A stretch of 64,000 bases of DNA from Bergeyella porcorum (GCF_042427575.1 NZ_JBHMFD010000007.1:186001-250000); one strand, 5' to 3'; positions 40,129 through 50,900 are shown, numbered from the stretch's first letter. Program-made: numbers and translations. Notes: generated from the sequence alone by a model not told the origin.

Positions 40129-41316
40129 ATGAAAATTGTAGTGGGACTTTCAGGAGGGGTAGATTCCTCTGTGGCGGCTTATCTTCTGCAGCAGCAAGGG
40201 CACGAAGTGGTAGGTTTATTTATGCGAAATTGGAACGATGCTTCCGTTACTCTGGAAGACGAATGCCCGTGGATAGAAGATAGCAACGATGCTCTGATGG
40301 TAGCCCAGAAACTAGGAATTCCTTTTCAGGTTATTGATATGAGCGACCTCTACAAGGAGCGTATCGTGGACTATATGTTCAATGAATATGAAAAAGGCCG
40401 CACCCCTAATCCTGATGTACTCTGCAATAGGGAGGTAAAATTTGATGTTTTTTTAGAAACCGCTCTTTCCCTCGGGGCAGATAAGGTGGCTACGGGACAT
40501 TATGCCAGATTGAATTCCTTTACCAATGAGGATGGCGAGGAAATCTATCAGCTGCTCGCAGGTAAGGATCATAATAAAGACCAAAGCTATTTTCTTTGCC
40601 AGCTAAGTCAAAAACAACTTTCTAAGGCTCTTTTTCCCATTGGTGAGCTTACCAAGCCTGAAGTGAGAGAAATTGCCAAAGAACTCGGCTTAGTAACAGC
40701 AGATAAAAAAGACTCCCAAGGGCTATGCTTCATTGGGAAAGTGAGTTTACCCGAATTTTTGAAACAACAACTTCAGCCCAAAGAAGGAGAAATTGTAGAG
40801 ATTTTTTCAGATTTTGATGGCTTTTCTCAACAGCCCCCTGCCTTTTCTTCTAAACTGGAAGAGTTGCAATACCTTTCTTCCAAAATAAAATACCACAAAA
40901 CCGATGGTAAAGTCATTGGCAAGCATCAAGGGGCTCAGTATTATACTATTGGGCAAAGCAAAGGCTTGGGCATTGGTGGACATAAGGAAAGCTGCTTCAT
41001 CATCTCCCGAGATATGGAGCATAATATCATCTTCGTAGGCGAAGGAAGAAACTTCCCTGGCTTATTTCGCAAGGCTTTGAAGATTGAAAACGATGATGTC
41101 CACTGGATTCGTGAAGATTTAAAATTAAAAAATGGCGAGTCTATGGAAGTGATGGCGAGAATAAGATACCGACAACCCTTGGAGAAAGCCATACTCTATC
41201 AGTTTGAGGAAGGCTTTTTCATCGAGTTTGAAAATCCGCAATCTGCCATCGCCGAAGGTCAGTTTGCCGCGTGGTACCTTGATGAAGAACTGATAGGCAG
41301 CGGTGTGATAAGCTAA
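40129..41316 (+). CDS. mnmA: tRNA 2-thiouridine synthase MnmA
   Basis: 395 residues. Adds sulfur to the wobble uridine of tRNAs for Lys, Glu and Gln. The PP-loop GLSGGVDSSVAAYLL (about 5-19) binds ATP. The catalytic Cys pair is visible: Cys99 in NPDVLCNREVKF and Cys200 in SQGLCFIGKV. The central YHKTDGKVIGKHQGAQYYTIGQ segment and a C-terminal beta-barrel region (VMARIRYRQPLEKAILY) complete the enzyme. Length is slightly above the usual 360-370. It has its own promoter; a repeat tract separates it from the peptidase gene. Secure. Confidence 0.96.
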   Translation: MKIVVGLSGGVDSSVAAYLLQQQGHEVVGLFMRNWNDASVTLEDECPWIEDSNDALMVAQKLGIPFQVIDMSDLYKERIVDYMFNEYEKGRTPNPDVLCNREVKFDVFLETALSLGADKVATGHYARLNSFTNEDGEEIYQLLAGKDHNKDQSYFLCQLSQKQLSKALFPIGELTKPEVREIAKELGLVTADKKDSQGLCFIGKVSLPEFLKQQLQPKEGEIVEIFSDFDGFSQQPPAFSSKLEELQYLSSKIKYHKTDGKVIGKHQGAQYYTIGQSKGLGIGGHKESCFIISRDMEHNIIFVGEGRNFPGLFRKALKIENDDVHWIREDLKLKNGESMEVMARIRYRQPLEKAILYQFEEGFFIEFENPQSAIAEGQFAAWYLDEELIGSGVIS

Positions 41317-41340
41317 TTGAGATAAAAGAAGAAAGAGAAA

Positions 41341-41398
41341 GGACATCTAAATCTTCTAGCTTTTCCTAACTTCTAATCTCTAACCTCAACCTATTCAA
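41341..41398. repeat. TAACTTCTAATCTCTAAC-type repeat tract
   Basis: The complement of the TTAGAGGTTAGA words seen at 9515, here as TCCTAACTTCTAATCTCTAA followed by CCTCAACC. Non-coding. Confidence 0.5.
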
Positions 41399-41418
41399 CC
41401 AACAACAATAAGTAAAAA

Positions 41419-42684
41419 ATGAAATATCTTTTTTCCATCATCGTATTATGGCTGGCTTCGCCAATGCTTTGGGCTCAGTATTTTGATTATAATAGAAGTT
41501 TTCGCTATGATTTTCAGCTAACAGGTGATGAGCATCAGACCTTTGTTTTCCCTATTCAGATGAAGGAAGAGCCTTTCTATGGTGGTTCTAAAACCCAACA
41601 TATTATGCCCCTATACGGTGATTTTCTGTTTCAACTTTCTGACCCAGAAACAAGCCAAGTGGTATTTTCCAAAGGATTCAATTCTTTGTATGGAGAATGG
41701 CTATACAGCAGAAAACCAAACGAAAAGCAACTCTTTTACCACGCTATACAAACTCCTTTCCCATTGAAGGAACTCACGCTAAGCATTAGCCAAAGACAAA
41801 GAGATGGGCAGTTTAAAATGGTGCATTCTGAAAAGATTTCGCCCGATAATTATTTCATTAAAAAAGAAAAAACAACGCCCTACCCTATTAAAAAAATATT
41901 ATACAATGGCGATGCCACACACAAAGTGGATATTGCCGTGATAGCGGAAGGCTATACCGCATCTGAACTAGAAAAATTCTATGCAGATACCCAAAGAATG
42001 ATCGATTATCTCTTTACCATTCCGCCTTACAATCGGTTTAAAAATCATTTTAATATCTATGCTATTGGTGCCTTTTCCGAAGAATCTGGAACGGATATCC
42101 CTGGGAAAAACATTTATAAAAATACCATTCTCAATAGCAGCTTCTACACTTTTGATATGGAACGCTATCTCACGCCGCACAATGTGAGTACCATTGCAGA
42201 TATTGCCTCCCTCGTACCCTACGACCAAATTTTTGTACTTGCCAATACAGCCCAATATGGTGGTGCTGGCTTCTACAACCACCTGAATGTAGGAACTGCC
42301 GACCACCCTTCTTCTCTAGAGGTCTTCGTGCACGAGTTTGGACACGGGTTTGTAGGTCTTGCAGATGAGTATTATTCTTCTGATACCGCCTTTGACTCTA
42401 TCTACAACCTTGAGATAGAACCTTGGGAGCCCAACATTACCACGCTGGTAGATTTTGATAAAAAATGGAAAACAATGCTACACAAGAAAACGCCTATTCC
42501 TACCCCACGCACCGCTAAGTATAAAAATACTTTAGGTGTATTTGAAGGGGGAGGCTATGTTGCCAAAGGGATATACAGCCCCGTGCAAGACTGCCGTATG
42601 AAAACCAATGAGGCGAAAGGCTTTTGCCCCGTATGCAGTAATGCCATAGAAGAAACCATTAATTTCTATGTTTCTGAGAAATAG
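41419..42684 (+). CDS. M64-family zinc metallopeptidase (secreted)
   Basis: 421 residues with a signal peptide (MKYLFSIIVLWLASPMLWAQ). A beta-rich N-terminal region to about 155 precedes the catalytic domain, which opens with KVDIAVIAEGYTASELEKFY and the ANTAQYGGAGFY segment. The zinc site is HEFGHGFVGLADEY, with His305, Glu306 and His309. The remaining domain contains a Cys pair in GFCPVCSNAIEE. Matches peptidase family M64, whose founding member is a clostridial IgA protease; such genes are common in Bacteroidota, and IgA cleavage here is not implied. Probably periplasmic or secreted. Confidence 0.92.
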   Translation: MKYLFSIIVLWLASPMLWAQYFDYNRSFRYDFQLTGDEHQTFVFPIQMKEEPFYGGSKTQHIMPLYGDFLFQLSDPETSQVVFSKGFNSLYGEWLYSRKPNEKQLFYHAIQTPFPLKELTLSISQRQRDGQFKMVHSEKISPDNYFIKKEKTTPYPIKKILYNGDATHKVDIAVIAEGYTASELEKFYADTQRMIDYLFTIPPYNRFKNHFNIYAIGAFSEESGTDIPGKNIYKNTILNSSFYTFDMERYLTPHNVSTIADIASLVPYDQIFVLANTAQYGGAGFYNHLNVGTADHPSSLEVFVHEFGHGFVGLADEYYSSDTAFDSIYNLEIEPWEPNITTLVDFDKKWKTMLHKKTPIPTPRTAKYKNTLGVFEGGGYVAKGIYSPVQDCRMKTNEAKGFCPVCSNAIEETINFYVSEK

Positions 42685-42698
42685 AAAAATCTACGATA

Positions 42699-43025
42699 AT
42701 GATTACTTGGAATGATTTTGAAAAAATAGACATCCGTACAGGCACCATCATTGGTGTAGAAGAGTTTCCACAAGCGATAAAACCTGCTTATAAACTTACC
42801 ATCGATTTTGGGGAAATAGGCATCAAACGGAGTTCTGCACAGATTACTACCTTGTATACTCCTCAGTCTCTTATAGGAATGACAGTTTTGGGGGTTGTAA
42901 ATTTTCCTCCTAAAAAAATTGCCAATTTCTGGTCAGAATGCTTAGTATTAGGCGTTCATACCAATACGGGCGTTGTTCTTTTAACAACCCAAGCGGATAC
43001 CGAAAACGGACTACGCATTTGCTAA
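42699..43025 (+). CDS. csaA: CsaA-like tRNA-binding protein
   Basis: 108 residues, a stand-alone EMAP/OB-fold tRNA-binding domain as in CsaA. WNDFEKIDIRTGTIIGVEEF (about 4-23), YKLTIDFGEIGIKRSSAQIT and MTVLGVVNFPPKKIANFWSE are the family signature, and the ending TENGLRIC is near the usual end. CsaA binds tRNA and has been linked to export as a chaperone in Bacillus; the role here is unproven. It starts 14 nt after the M64 peptidase gene stops, so the two are probably co-transcribed. The stop overlaps the convergent flavoprotein gene by 4 nt. Confidence 0.92.
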   Translation: MITWNDFEKIDIRTGTIIGVEEFPQAIKPAYKLTIDFGEIGIKRSSAQITTLYTPQSLIGMTVLGVVNFPPKKIANFWSECLVLGVHTNTGVVLLTTQADTENGLRIC

Positions 43026-44233
43026 GGAAAGCCATTCAGTTCCTGTGCTATAAGCCACGCCTCGCTCCAGCAGGCTTGAAAATTAAACCCGCCTGTGATG
43101 GCATCTATATTGAGAACTTCTCCCGCAATGTAGAAGTTTTCTAATTTTTTTGATGCCATATTTTTAAAATTGATTTCTTTCAGAGCTACGCCACCCGCCG
43201 TTACAAATTCATCTTTAAAGGTGGATTTTCCATTTACTTTGAAAGATTTTCTGCACAGATTTTCAAGGAGTATTCTCATTTCCTTGCCAGAGATATTTGC
43301 CATTTGCTTTTCTGGGTGAATGTGTACGCTGTCCAAAAGCTGATTCCAAAAGCGATGGGTGAGGTCAAAGATTTTGCTTTGCCCGATTTGCTTTTTAGGG
43401 TGCTGTTGTTTAAATTCTAAAAACAAGGCTTCGGCTTCATAGAGCGTTTTGCCGATGAAGTTCACTTCTATTTCAAACTGATAGTTCACCTCTGATAGCT
43501 CTCTGGCTTTCCACGCCGAAAGTTTTAAAATGGCAGGCCCCGAAAGTCCCCAATGGGTGATGAGCAAGGCTCCTGTTTCTTCTGTTTTAAGCTGTGGAAT
43601 GCTCACTTCTGCATAGGGAAAACTAGTACCAGGTAAATGGGTGAGCAGTTCATCTTTAATATTAAAGGTAAAAAGCGAAGGCACAGGGGCTACCAACTGA
43701 TGCCCAAGATGCTCTAATAGCTGAACAGATTTGGGCGAGCTTCCTGTAGTATAGATGATGATATCCGCAGAGAAATTACCATTATTAGTACCGATGAGGT
43801 AAGTGTTATTTTCTTTTTTTATCTCTTTTACTGTGGTTTTGGTATGCACCTGAAAGCCATTTTGTGCAACTTCCTTTTTCAGGCAGTTTATAATAGATTG
43901 CGAAGCATTAGAAACGGGGAATATCCTATTATCATCTTCTATTTTCAGGGGGACGCCACGGCTTTCGAACCACTCCATTGTATCACCAGGTTGAAATTTA
44001 CTGAAAACACTTATCAGTTCCTTATTGCCACGCGGATAAAACTTTACCAGTTCCCTTGGGTCAAAACAGGCGTGGCTTACATTGCATCTACCGCCACCTG
44101 AGATTTTCACTTTTTGTAGCACATCGCTATTTTGTTCCAGAATGGTAACGCTATATTTTGCAGGGTCTATATTGGCGGCACAGAAAAATCCAGCGGCACC
44201 ACCTCCTATGATGATAATCTGTTTCTTGTTCAA
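43022..44233 (-). CDS. HI0933/YhiN-family flavoprotein
   Basis: 403 residues. FAD-binding oxidoreductase of the HI0933 family, of uncertain substrate. The N-terminal IIIGGGAAGFFCAANID binds FAD, followed by KVKISGGGRCNVSHACFDP (about 42-60), the FYPRGNKEL segment, WFESRGVPLKIEDDNRIFP, LITHWGLSGPAILKLSAW and the C-terminal FVTAGGVALKEINFKNM with ITGGFNFQACWSEAWL. All family motifs and the length are as expected. The 5' side is next to the 42-bp tandem repeat, which may lie upstream of its promoter. Confidence 0.93.
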   Translation of the reverse strand: MNKKQIIIIGGGAAGFFCAANIDPAKYSVTILEQNSDVLQKVKISGGGRCNVSHACFDPRELVKFYPRGNKELISVFSKFQPGDTMEWFESRGVPLKIEDDNRIFPVSNASQSIINCLKKEVAQNGFQVHTKTTVKEIKKENNTYLIGTNNGNFSADIIIYTTGSSPKSVQLLEHLGHQLVAPVPSLFTFNIKDELLTHLPGTSFPYAEVSIPQLKTEETGALLITHWGLSGPAILKLSAWKARELSEVNYQFEIEVNFIGKTLYEAEALFLEFKQQHPKKQIGQSKIFDLTHRFWNQLLDSVHIHPEKQMANISGKEMRILLENLCRKSFKVNGKSTFKDEFVTAGGVALKEINFKNMASKKLENFYIAGEVLNIDAITGGFNFQACWSEAWLIAQELNGFP

Positions 44234-44316
44234 GGCTTAATGGTATTTAATCTTGCAAAAATAAAGAAAAACGAGTAAAAGGTTAGAAGGCTAAGAGGTT
44301 AGGAGGGGAAGTCTTT

Positions 44317-44502
44317 TCCCAAGCGGAATGGTGCTAGACCCAGATGGGGTTAGTCACTTCCCAAGCGGAATGATGCTAGACCTAGATGGGGTTAGGCATT
44401 TCCCAAGCGGAATGATGCTAGACCTAGATGGGGTTAGGCATTTCCCAAGCGGAATGATGTTAGACATAGATGGGGTTAGTCACTTCCCAAGTGGAATGAT
44501 AG
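44317..44502 (+). repeat. 42-bp tandem repeat, about 4.5 copies
   Basis: The core TCCCAAGCGGAATG recurs at 44317, 44359, 44401, 44443 and 44485, exactly 42 bp apart, with intervening GATGCTAGACCTAGATGGGG and GTTAGGCATT/GTTAGTCACT. Copies differ by only a few bases. The last copy runs to within 4 bp of the YihY stop codon (44506). No spacers, so not a CRISPR array; non-coding minisatellite. Confidence 0.9.
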
Positions 44503-44505
44503 GTG

Positions 44506-45453
44506 TTAGATGCTTTGGGCATCTCTGTCATTGGCTTGTATCTGTTCCAGAGCTTGGGTATAGCGTTTCTCTGCACTCCATTTGGCGTGTTTAGAAGGTT
44601 TGATGGCAAAGCCTTTTTCTTCAGAATAGATTTTGGTAAATTCTGCTCCGAAGAACAGCAACATACAGGTGTAATTAATCCACATCATCACCAGAATGAT
44701 AGTTCCCGCCGTTCCAAATGCCGAGGTGGGATTTGCTGTGGCAAAATAATAACTCAATAGAAACTTACCGATGGTGAAGAGTATAGCAGTGAAAAAAGCA
44801 CCAGACCATACGCCTTTCCATTGGACATTGGCATCGGGCAATACTTTGAAGATTAAAGCAAACAGTACCATCACCACCAAGAAGCCCACGCCAAAATTAA
44901 GCCCCTGAGCAAGAAGATAAACTTCCGTACCGAAGTATAGAGACATTAGGTTACCAAAATACGCAACAACAGTGGAAAGCACCATTGTAATCATCATCAG
45001 AAAGCCAATAATCAGTACCATACCAAGGGAATTGGCTCTATCAAGCAAAAAGGCAACAATAGCCTTTCTAGGAGCGGGTTCTACATCCCATAGGGCATTC
45101 AGAGATTTCTGAAGCTGAAAAAAAATAGTGGTGGCACCAAAGACCATAGAAAAAACACCTACGATTTTCATAAACCAACCCTCCTTATCTATTAGAGAAC
45201 TTTTAATAATACCTTCTATGCTTTTCGCGGTGTCTTCTCCCATTGCATAGCCTATCTGTCTATTGATTTCCCCCTTCACGGCTTCTTCTCCAAAGAAATA
45301 ACCCGCCAGCCAAATGACAATAATCAAAAGACCGGGGATGGAAAAGATAGCGTAGTAAGCCAGACTGGCAGAGTCCTTCATTGCAGAAGAATCATTCCAA
45401 TGCTGTGTGGTTTTTTTTAATATATTCCAATAAAAATTTAATGTTTTCTTCAT
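44506..45453 (-). CDS. YihY/BrkB-family inner-membrane protein
   Basis: 315 residues with about six membrane segments: YAIFSIPGLLIIVIWLAGYF, IVGVFSMVFGATTIFFQL, SLGMVLIIGFLMMITMVLS, FGVGFLVVMVLFALIF, GAFFTAILFTIGKFLLS and FGTAGTIILVMMWINYTCML. The signature TAIYKVLP-type segment reads ALIFKVLPDANVQWKGVWSG. The family was once called ribonuclease BN by mistake; its function remains unknown. The N-terminal KDSASLAYYAIFS is typical. The stop codon lies at the edge of the 42-bp tandem repeat, so its C-terminus could vary between strains. Confidence 0.92.
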   Translation of the reverse strand: MKKTLNFYWNILKKTTQHWNDSSAMKDSASLAYYAIFSIPGLLIIVIWLAGYFFGEEAVKGEINRQIGYAMGEDTAKSIEGIIKSSLIDKEGWFMKIVGVFSMVFGATTIFFQLQKSLNALWDVEPAPRKAIVAFLLDRANSLGMVLIIGFLMMITMVLSTVVAYFGNLMSLYFGTEVYLLAQGLNFGVGFLVVMVLFALIFKVLPDANVQWKGVWSGAFFTAILFTIGKFLLSYYFATANPTSAFGTAGTIILVMMWINYTCMLLFFGAEFTKIYSEEKGFAIKPSKHAKWSAEKRYTQALEQIQANDRDAQSI

Positions 45454-45507
45454 TGTTTACTTAATCATTAAAGTTAAATTTCATCATTTTCCCTCGGTAG
45501 AAATTTC

Positions 45508-45572
45508 TCACCTCCTAACCCTCTAATCTCTAACTTCTAATCTCTAATCTCTACCCTCTAACTTCTACCCTC
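45508..45572. repeat. TCTAACTTCTAATCTCTAA-type repeat tract
   Basis: Series of CCTCTAATCTCTAACTTCTA words between the tamL stop and the YihY start; same family as the tracts at 9515 and 41341. Non-coding. Confidence 0.55.
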
Positions 45573-45578
45573 CCATTT

Positions 45579-47909
45579 TTAGAAAGGATAGCCTATGGCG
45601 ATATTCAGCATCAGATTATCCCGACGCCAAGTACTGTTTCCGAAATCAATTTTGTTAAACATCCAGCGGTTGTCCTTCTCATAATACGGCACTCTGATGG
45701 GCATTGCAACATCTAAACGGAAGAGCAAAATATTAAAATCCAAACGCAAGCCCAGTCCAGCCCCTACGGCAATCTCACTAAGCCAATCTTTGGAAAACTT
45801 AGCACCAGGGCGAGAGCTATCTTCATTGACAAGCCATACATTGCCTGCATCGGCAAACAAGGCAACATTCAAAAAGCGGTACAGATTGGCTCTATACTCT
45901 GCATTGAGTTCTAATTTAATATCACCAGCTTGGTCAAAGCGGTATTGTGAGCCATCTGGCAATCGTGGATCATAGCTGCCCGGCCCTAAAGCTCTGGCAC
46001 GAAATGCCCTTACGCTGTTGCTCCCGCCTGAGAAAAACTGACGAGAAAAAGGGATAAATGCCGAGTTACCATAAGGGTAAGCCACCCCTGCAATAAGGCG
46101 TGTAGCAATTTTTTGCTTAGATGAAATCTGATGATAATAGCGGAAATCGTGCTCCATTTTCGCATATTGGCTAAATGGTACGCCCGATAGTGTTTTTTGA
46201 TTACCATTCTTAACATTAGCTCCTGTGAGCAAGCCTGATAAATTCCCTGCTAAATCTACAAAACCGCGATAGTAGATGGTATTCGCCATTGGCAACATCG
46301 TATTGGTATAAGTATAGGCATAGGTAGGTCCAAAAATGAGTTGTTGCTCTATCGCTCTCTGCAGATAAGACTTATCCACAATGTAGGCATTGTACGCATC
46401 GGTAACATTACGAGGGTAAACCAAAGTAGCATCAAAGACTTTTAAATCGTGTTCTTTGCGGATGTTTTCTCGCCAAGTGTAGCCAAAGGAAGCGTTGAAA
46501 TTGTGCAGCTGATACCATTTGGTACGGTTTACAAACTCATATCCTATAGCAGCATTGGTGCGAGGAACAAAACCACTGGAAGAGGAAAATTTAAACGGAG
46601 CGATGATTCTCGGGATAGAGAGCTGGGCATTTCCCCCTAGACGGAAGAGATTTCCCTCGTTTCTTTCCTGAGATTTAGCCCCTCCTACCTGCATATCAAA
46701 TCCTCCAAATGCTGAGACTTTCAGTTGCTCTGCTCCACGGAAGAGGTTGCGGTGCGTCCAGTTGACATTCACCTCCGAGCCAGCGTAGTTGGCAGAATTG
46801 GTTTTCCCTAAGAACTCTGTGCGGAGCGATTGGAAATCCCTTGGGGTAAGGAGGTAGTAGGCGTCAAACTTATTGCGGGTGCTATCCGAAATGACAAATT
46901 GATTTTTCACGAATTTGAAAACGCCTAAACCTATCAATCGGTTGAGGGTGAGGTTATGGTCGGCTCTATTATAAATATCTCCTTTATGAAAATAGAGAGC
47001 TCTATCAAAAATATGAGGTTTAAATTTTTTCTTAGGGTCTATGATATAAAAATCTTTATAGACTTCTATAGAATCCAGATTCATTGGGACTTGGTATTTG
47101 TTTTCCTTGACTTCGGCAAGGTTATAATCTGGGAATATAATGATTTTGTCTATCGTGAATTGCTTCACGGCAAGCTCTGGTGTGTTTTCTTTCAGTTTTA
47201 CCCTTAGCTCCACCTCTGGGCTCTGGGAGATGGTGCTATCGGCTTGTACGATAAGGTTATCTGGATGGAAATAATAGAAACCGTGTTCTTTCATTCTGGC
47301 ATCAATGCGTTCTCTTTCGGATTTTATCACATCCAAATCAAATGGTTGTCCTTTTTTCAGGAGGCTTTTTTCTTTTACAGCTTGTATTTCTTGGCTTATT
47401 TTTGCTGTATCTTCAGGAAACTTTACATCACTAATGTGGTATCTAGCACCTGTTTTTACGCGGTATTCCACTTGGGCTTTTTTTCCGTTGGTAATGGTGT
47501 CATAGCGGGCTTTCGCGTTGAAGTAGCCTTTGTTTTCGGAATGGTTTTCTATAATCTCTTTATTGAACGCTCTATCTACCTGCCCAAGGAGTACGGGTTT
47601 TTCTCCCACTTTGTTTTTGAGCCAATAGACTATTCCTTTTTCCTTTTTAGGTTCTGGCGTGATGTTGTAAATCCAAAGTTTGGGACGCAATCCTAGGAAA
47701 GAAGAATTGGGTTTTGGTGTAAGGTTTTTCTCTAGCCCTTCTTTCAATTCCTTTTTATTGTTTTTAGATAAGGTATCATTTTCAATATGGAGTTTTGCCC
47801 CTGTATAGAGAAACTCGCCCTCTTTCAGATATCGGGTATTGCAAGATATAATGAGGGAAGCTATGGCTAGCCCCAAGACACTTTGGTATGTTATTTTAGA
47901 GAGATTCAT
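45579..47909 (-). CDS. tamL: TamL, lipidated Omp85-family assembly protein
   Basis: 776 residues. The signal ends in a lipobox (SLIISC, Cys23), so unlike TamA of Proteobacteria it is a lipoprotein, as described for TamL in Bacteroidota. POTRA-like repeats cover about 30-400 (YHISDVKFPEDTAKISQE, LIGLGVFKFVKNQFVI). An Omp85 beta-barrel follows to the end, with FFSGGSNSVRAFRARALGPG (the conserved loop motif) and a C-terminal AIGYPF. It works with TamB in moving proteins or lipids to the outer membrane. It starts 19 nt after tamB stops, same strand. Confidence 0.92.
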   Translation of the reverse strand: MNLSKITYQSVLGLAIASLIISCNTRYLKEGEFLYTGAKLHIENDTLSKNNKKELKEGLEKNLTPKPNSSFLGLRPKLWIYNITPEPKKEKGIVYWLKNKVGEKPVLLGQVDRAFNKEIIENHSENKGYFNAKARYDTITNGKKAQVEYRVKTGARYHISDVKFPEDTAKISQEIQAVKEKSLLKKGQPFDLDVIKSERERIDARMKEHGFYYFHPDNLIVQADSTISQSPEVELRVKLKENTPELAVKQFTIDKIIIFPDYNLAEVKENKYQVPMNLDSIEVYKDFYIIDPKKKFKPHIFDRALYFHKGDIYNRADHNLTLNRLIGLGVFKFVKNQFVISDSTRNKFDAYYLLTPRDFQSLRTEFLGKTNSANYAGSEVNVNWTHRNLFRGAEQLKVSAFGGFDMQVGGAKSQERNEGNLFRLGGNAQLSIPRIIAPFKFSSSSGFVPRTNAAIGYEFVNRTKWYQLHNFNASFGYTWRENIRKEHDLKVFDATLVYPRNVTDAYNAYIVDKSYLQRAIEQQLIFGPTYAYTYTNTMLPMANTIYYRGFVDLAGNLSGLLTGANVKNGNQKTLSGVPFSQYAKMEHDFRYYHQISSKQKIATRLIAGVAYPYGNSAFIPFSRQFFSGGSNSVRAFRARALGPGSYDPRLPDGSQYRFDQAGDIKLELNAEYRANLYRFLNVALFADAGNVWLVNEDSSRPGAKFSKDWLSEIAVGAGLGLRLDFNILLFRLDVAMPIRVPYYEKDNRWMFNKIDFGNSTWRRDNLMLNIAIGYPF

Positions 47910-47928
47910 TGCTTTTTAGTAGTTGGCG

Positions 47929-50900
47929 TTATTTTACAAATTCTACTTCTTTTCTTATTGTTCTCAGATGTTTATTAGCATCACGATTTTTTCTCACGCG
48001 GCGGAAGATGTTTCGGAACTCATCATAATCTAGGGTGATGATGAAGCCCACACCTGTTTCGATGATTTGCCCTTGCAACGCCACCTGATAATCATTTTTT
48101 CGGTAGGCTCTTAGGGTGTATCTTCCGTCTTTAGATAGCATATAATCTGCGGTGATATTCCCTGCGATATTGGTCATCTGCTCGCCTTGTCTGGCTTCTC
48201 CTTCCAGTCCGAAATTACTTCCCACGGAGATTTTTAGGCGGTCGTCCAAGAGTCTTTTGCTGAGGTTCACATTCAGGTCGGTACGCTCGTTTCTGCTTCC
48301 TGTGGAATAATCTTCGTAGGAATCAAAATCAAAAGTGATATCTACCCCTGCAATGAGGTCAGAGGCAATGTTATTCAGTTGTTGAGAAAGAATCTGGCTC
48401 ACGCTTTGTTTCGCCATTGTACCGGCAGACAATCCACTTTCGGACTGGAAAGGGTTTTCTCCAATGAAGCGGTTGAGTATCAGTAGGGCAAATACCTGCT
48501 TATTCATCTCGTTTTCATCTACCCTCAGCTGTTCCAGTTTGGCGATGGTAGTGGCAAGCACTTCCTGCGAAACGGCATTATTGTTTTCCGCTGTGGTAAT
48601 ATCAAACGAAAGCTGAGGTTTCATCAGTTCACCTTTCAAAATCAAAAGGGTATTGAATGGGATGCGCTGTTTGTAGTAGTTCAGTTCATCTGAGGTGAGC
48701 TGGTTTTGGAGCAGGTCAATTGGAGCGGCATTGGTGGTATAGATGGCGGTCATATCCAGCTGGGCGAGCATTGGCTCACCCGTCCAAGTGATGGTGCTGC
48801 CTTTTTGAACTTCAAATTTTCTTTTAATCATACTAAAAGACATTTCATAAGCTCCTTTTTCCACCTGATAAACGCCCACCAATGAGGTTTTCCCCGATGG
48901 GTCTATGCCTCCTGTAAGGTCTGCCTCGCCTTGCAGTTTTACAAAATCGCCCGATGCTTTGTCTATGATGAGAGAAAGTTTAGCCTCCTTGATCATAGAA
49001 ATATTAACATTCACATCCATTCCGCGGATATCGCTTTGGGAATCGATGCTATCGGCTTTCAAGGTTTGGTTGAGCACTATTTGGTCTTGGTCCACAAACT
49101 CTACAATGCCATCTCTATCCTGCTTGGTAGGGGAAGACTGTGGCACCACAAAGGTGAAATCCGTTTGGTCTGTAACGGCTAATCTGCCATCTACTTTTGG
49201 TAAATCCAAATCGCCTTTGATGTTGAGGTCTGCATTGATGGCTAAAACGCCGTACATCATTTTATCATTATCTTCCTTGGAATTTACCGCTTTGAAATCC
49301 CTTGCTTTCAAGGTCATATCAAAATCGAAATCCTGATAATTGGGCGTAAAAATGTTACCATCAAAAATCAAGGCATTACCATCAGTATCATTCAGTTTAA
49401 ATTGATTGAAGCGGATACCATCTGATACGAATAAGATATCATCATTGATATTTCTAAAATCACTACCCGTTTTGGCAATTTCCATCCCTACATTGTTGAA
49501 TTGAATTTTCCCTAAAATGCTAGGCTTAGAGGGTGTCCCTTGGATGTCCATTGCACCAGAAATGTAGCCTTCGGCATTGGTGATGTTCCCCATTGTGAAG
49601 CCTTGGAGAGATTTCATCTGAAACCGATTGAGGGCTAATTTTAAATCAAAAGCCGACTGGGCAATATTATAATCGCCTGTAATTCTCACATCATTATCAT
49701 ACCCCGTGAGGGCGATATTGGTATCCAGAACCTGTGCAGATTTGGTATTGACCTTCGCAGAAATATCACCAATAGGATTATTGAATATTTGCAGTTCGCT
49801 GATATTCAAATCTGAATTGAAATTAAGGTTTTTAAAATCCAACAATTTCACATTCCCATTGATGGTTCCCTTTGCCAAAAGTGTGTCTTTTTTCACCATT
49901 TCGGTAAGGGTTTCTATTTGGAAATTGGAAATCTCCACATTGAGGGGAGCGTTCATTCTTTGGTGTTCAGATTGTATTGCTATCTGACTACCCTCATTAC
50001 TAAGGATGAATTGATTTGCCCAGATGCCCCCATTTCCAAATTTAATCTGATTTTCTGGAGCCACCGCCCAAGTGTCATAGTTGAGCTTCAGCCCATCAGG
50101 GTTGAGGGAAATCTGCATCACCTCATCAGCAGATTGTAAACTTCCTGCAATGAGGAACTGCTCCACGCTCTTATCATCTTTGGTAGAGATATGGTAGGTG
50201 ATGGTATTCTCGGCAATAGTTCCTGTGGCAGCCACTTGATTTAATGCAATTTGCGAGGTATTGATTTTTCCTACATTCAAATCATAGAGCAAGGCATCTG
50301 CATTATTAGAAAGTTTGAAAGTAGCATTTTCTATTGTGTTTTCAGCATACTGAACGCTTGGTATCAATGCTTCTAAACTGATGCTTCGGCTATCGGCATC
50401 GTAATTACCGTGGAGGGTAATGGTTTCAAAGGATTTTAAATCGGGAACAAATTTCCGAATCAAATCATCATCTTTCACTCGGGCATCCAGCGTAAAGTAT
50501 TGTCCCGCTTGAATTTTAGGTAACGCCGATGGTTTTTGAAACTGATAATATTGGTTCAAGGTGCTTTGTAGGGCACCAAAGATTTGCGTTAAGCGGTATT
50601 GCCCCTTCATCTCCAAATCGGCAATCTGCGATTGAAGGGAAAGGGTATTTTCTTGCTCATTAGACGAGGCTTGAAGCCTAATGTTCTGAATTGGAACAAC
50701 CTCTTTGGTATCCGAGATGGCAAAGTTGTCCAGCTGAAGATAGCCATTGAGAAAATCTGGATTGAGGTTGGTAAATGCCCCATCGATATTCCCTGCGAGA
50801 ATCAGCGGTTCTGCATAGAGACCAAGCTTGTGAACATCTAGCTTTATGATGCTACCGCTAAGGTTTACCGTAGGCTGGTGTTCGTTATAAACGCCTGATG

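Noticed and set aside
44317..44502. Possible CRISPR array
   Set aside because: Repeats are contiguous and the intervening sequence is nearly identical in each unit, so there are no spacers; no cas genes in the window.
44328..44594. Plus-strand open frame through the 42-bp repeat (LDxDGVxHFPSGM repeats)
   Set aside because: Made only of the repeat plus the antisense of yihY; no signal, promoter or homologue pattern.
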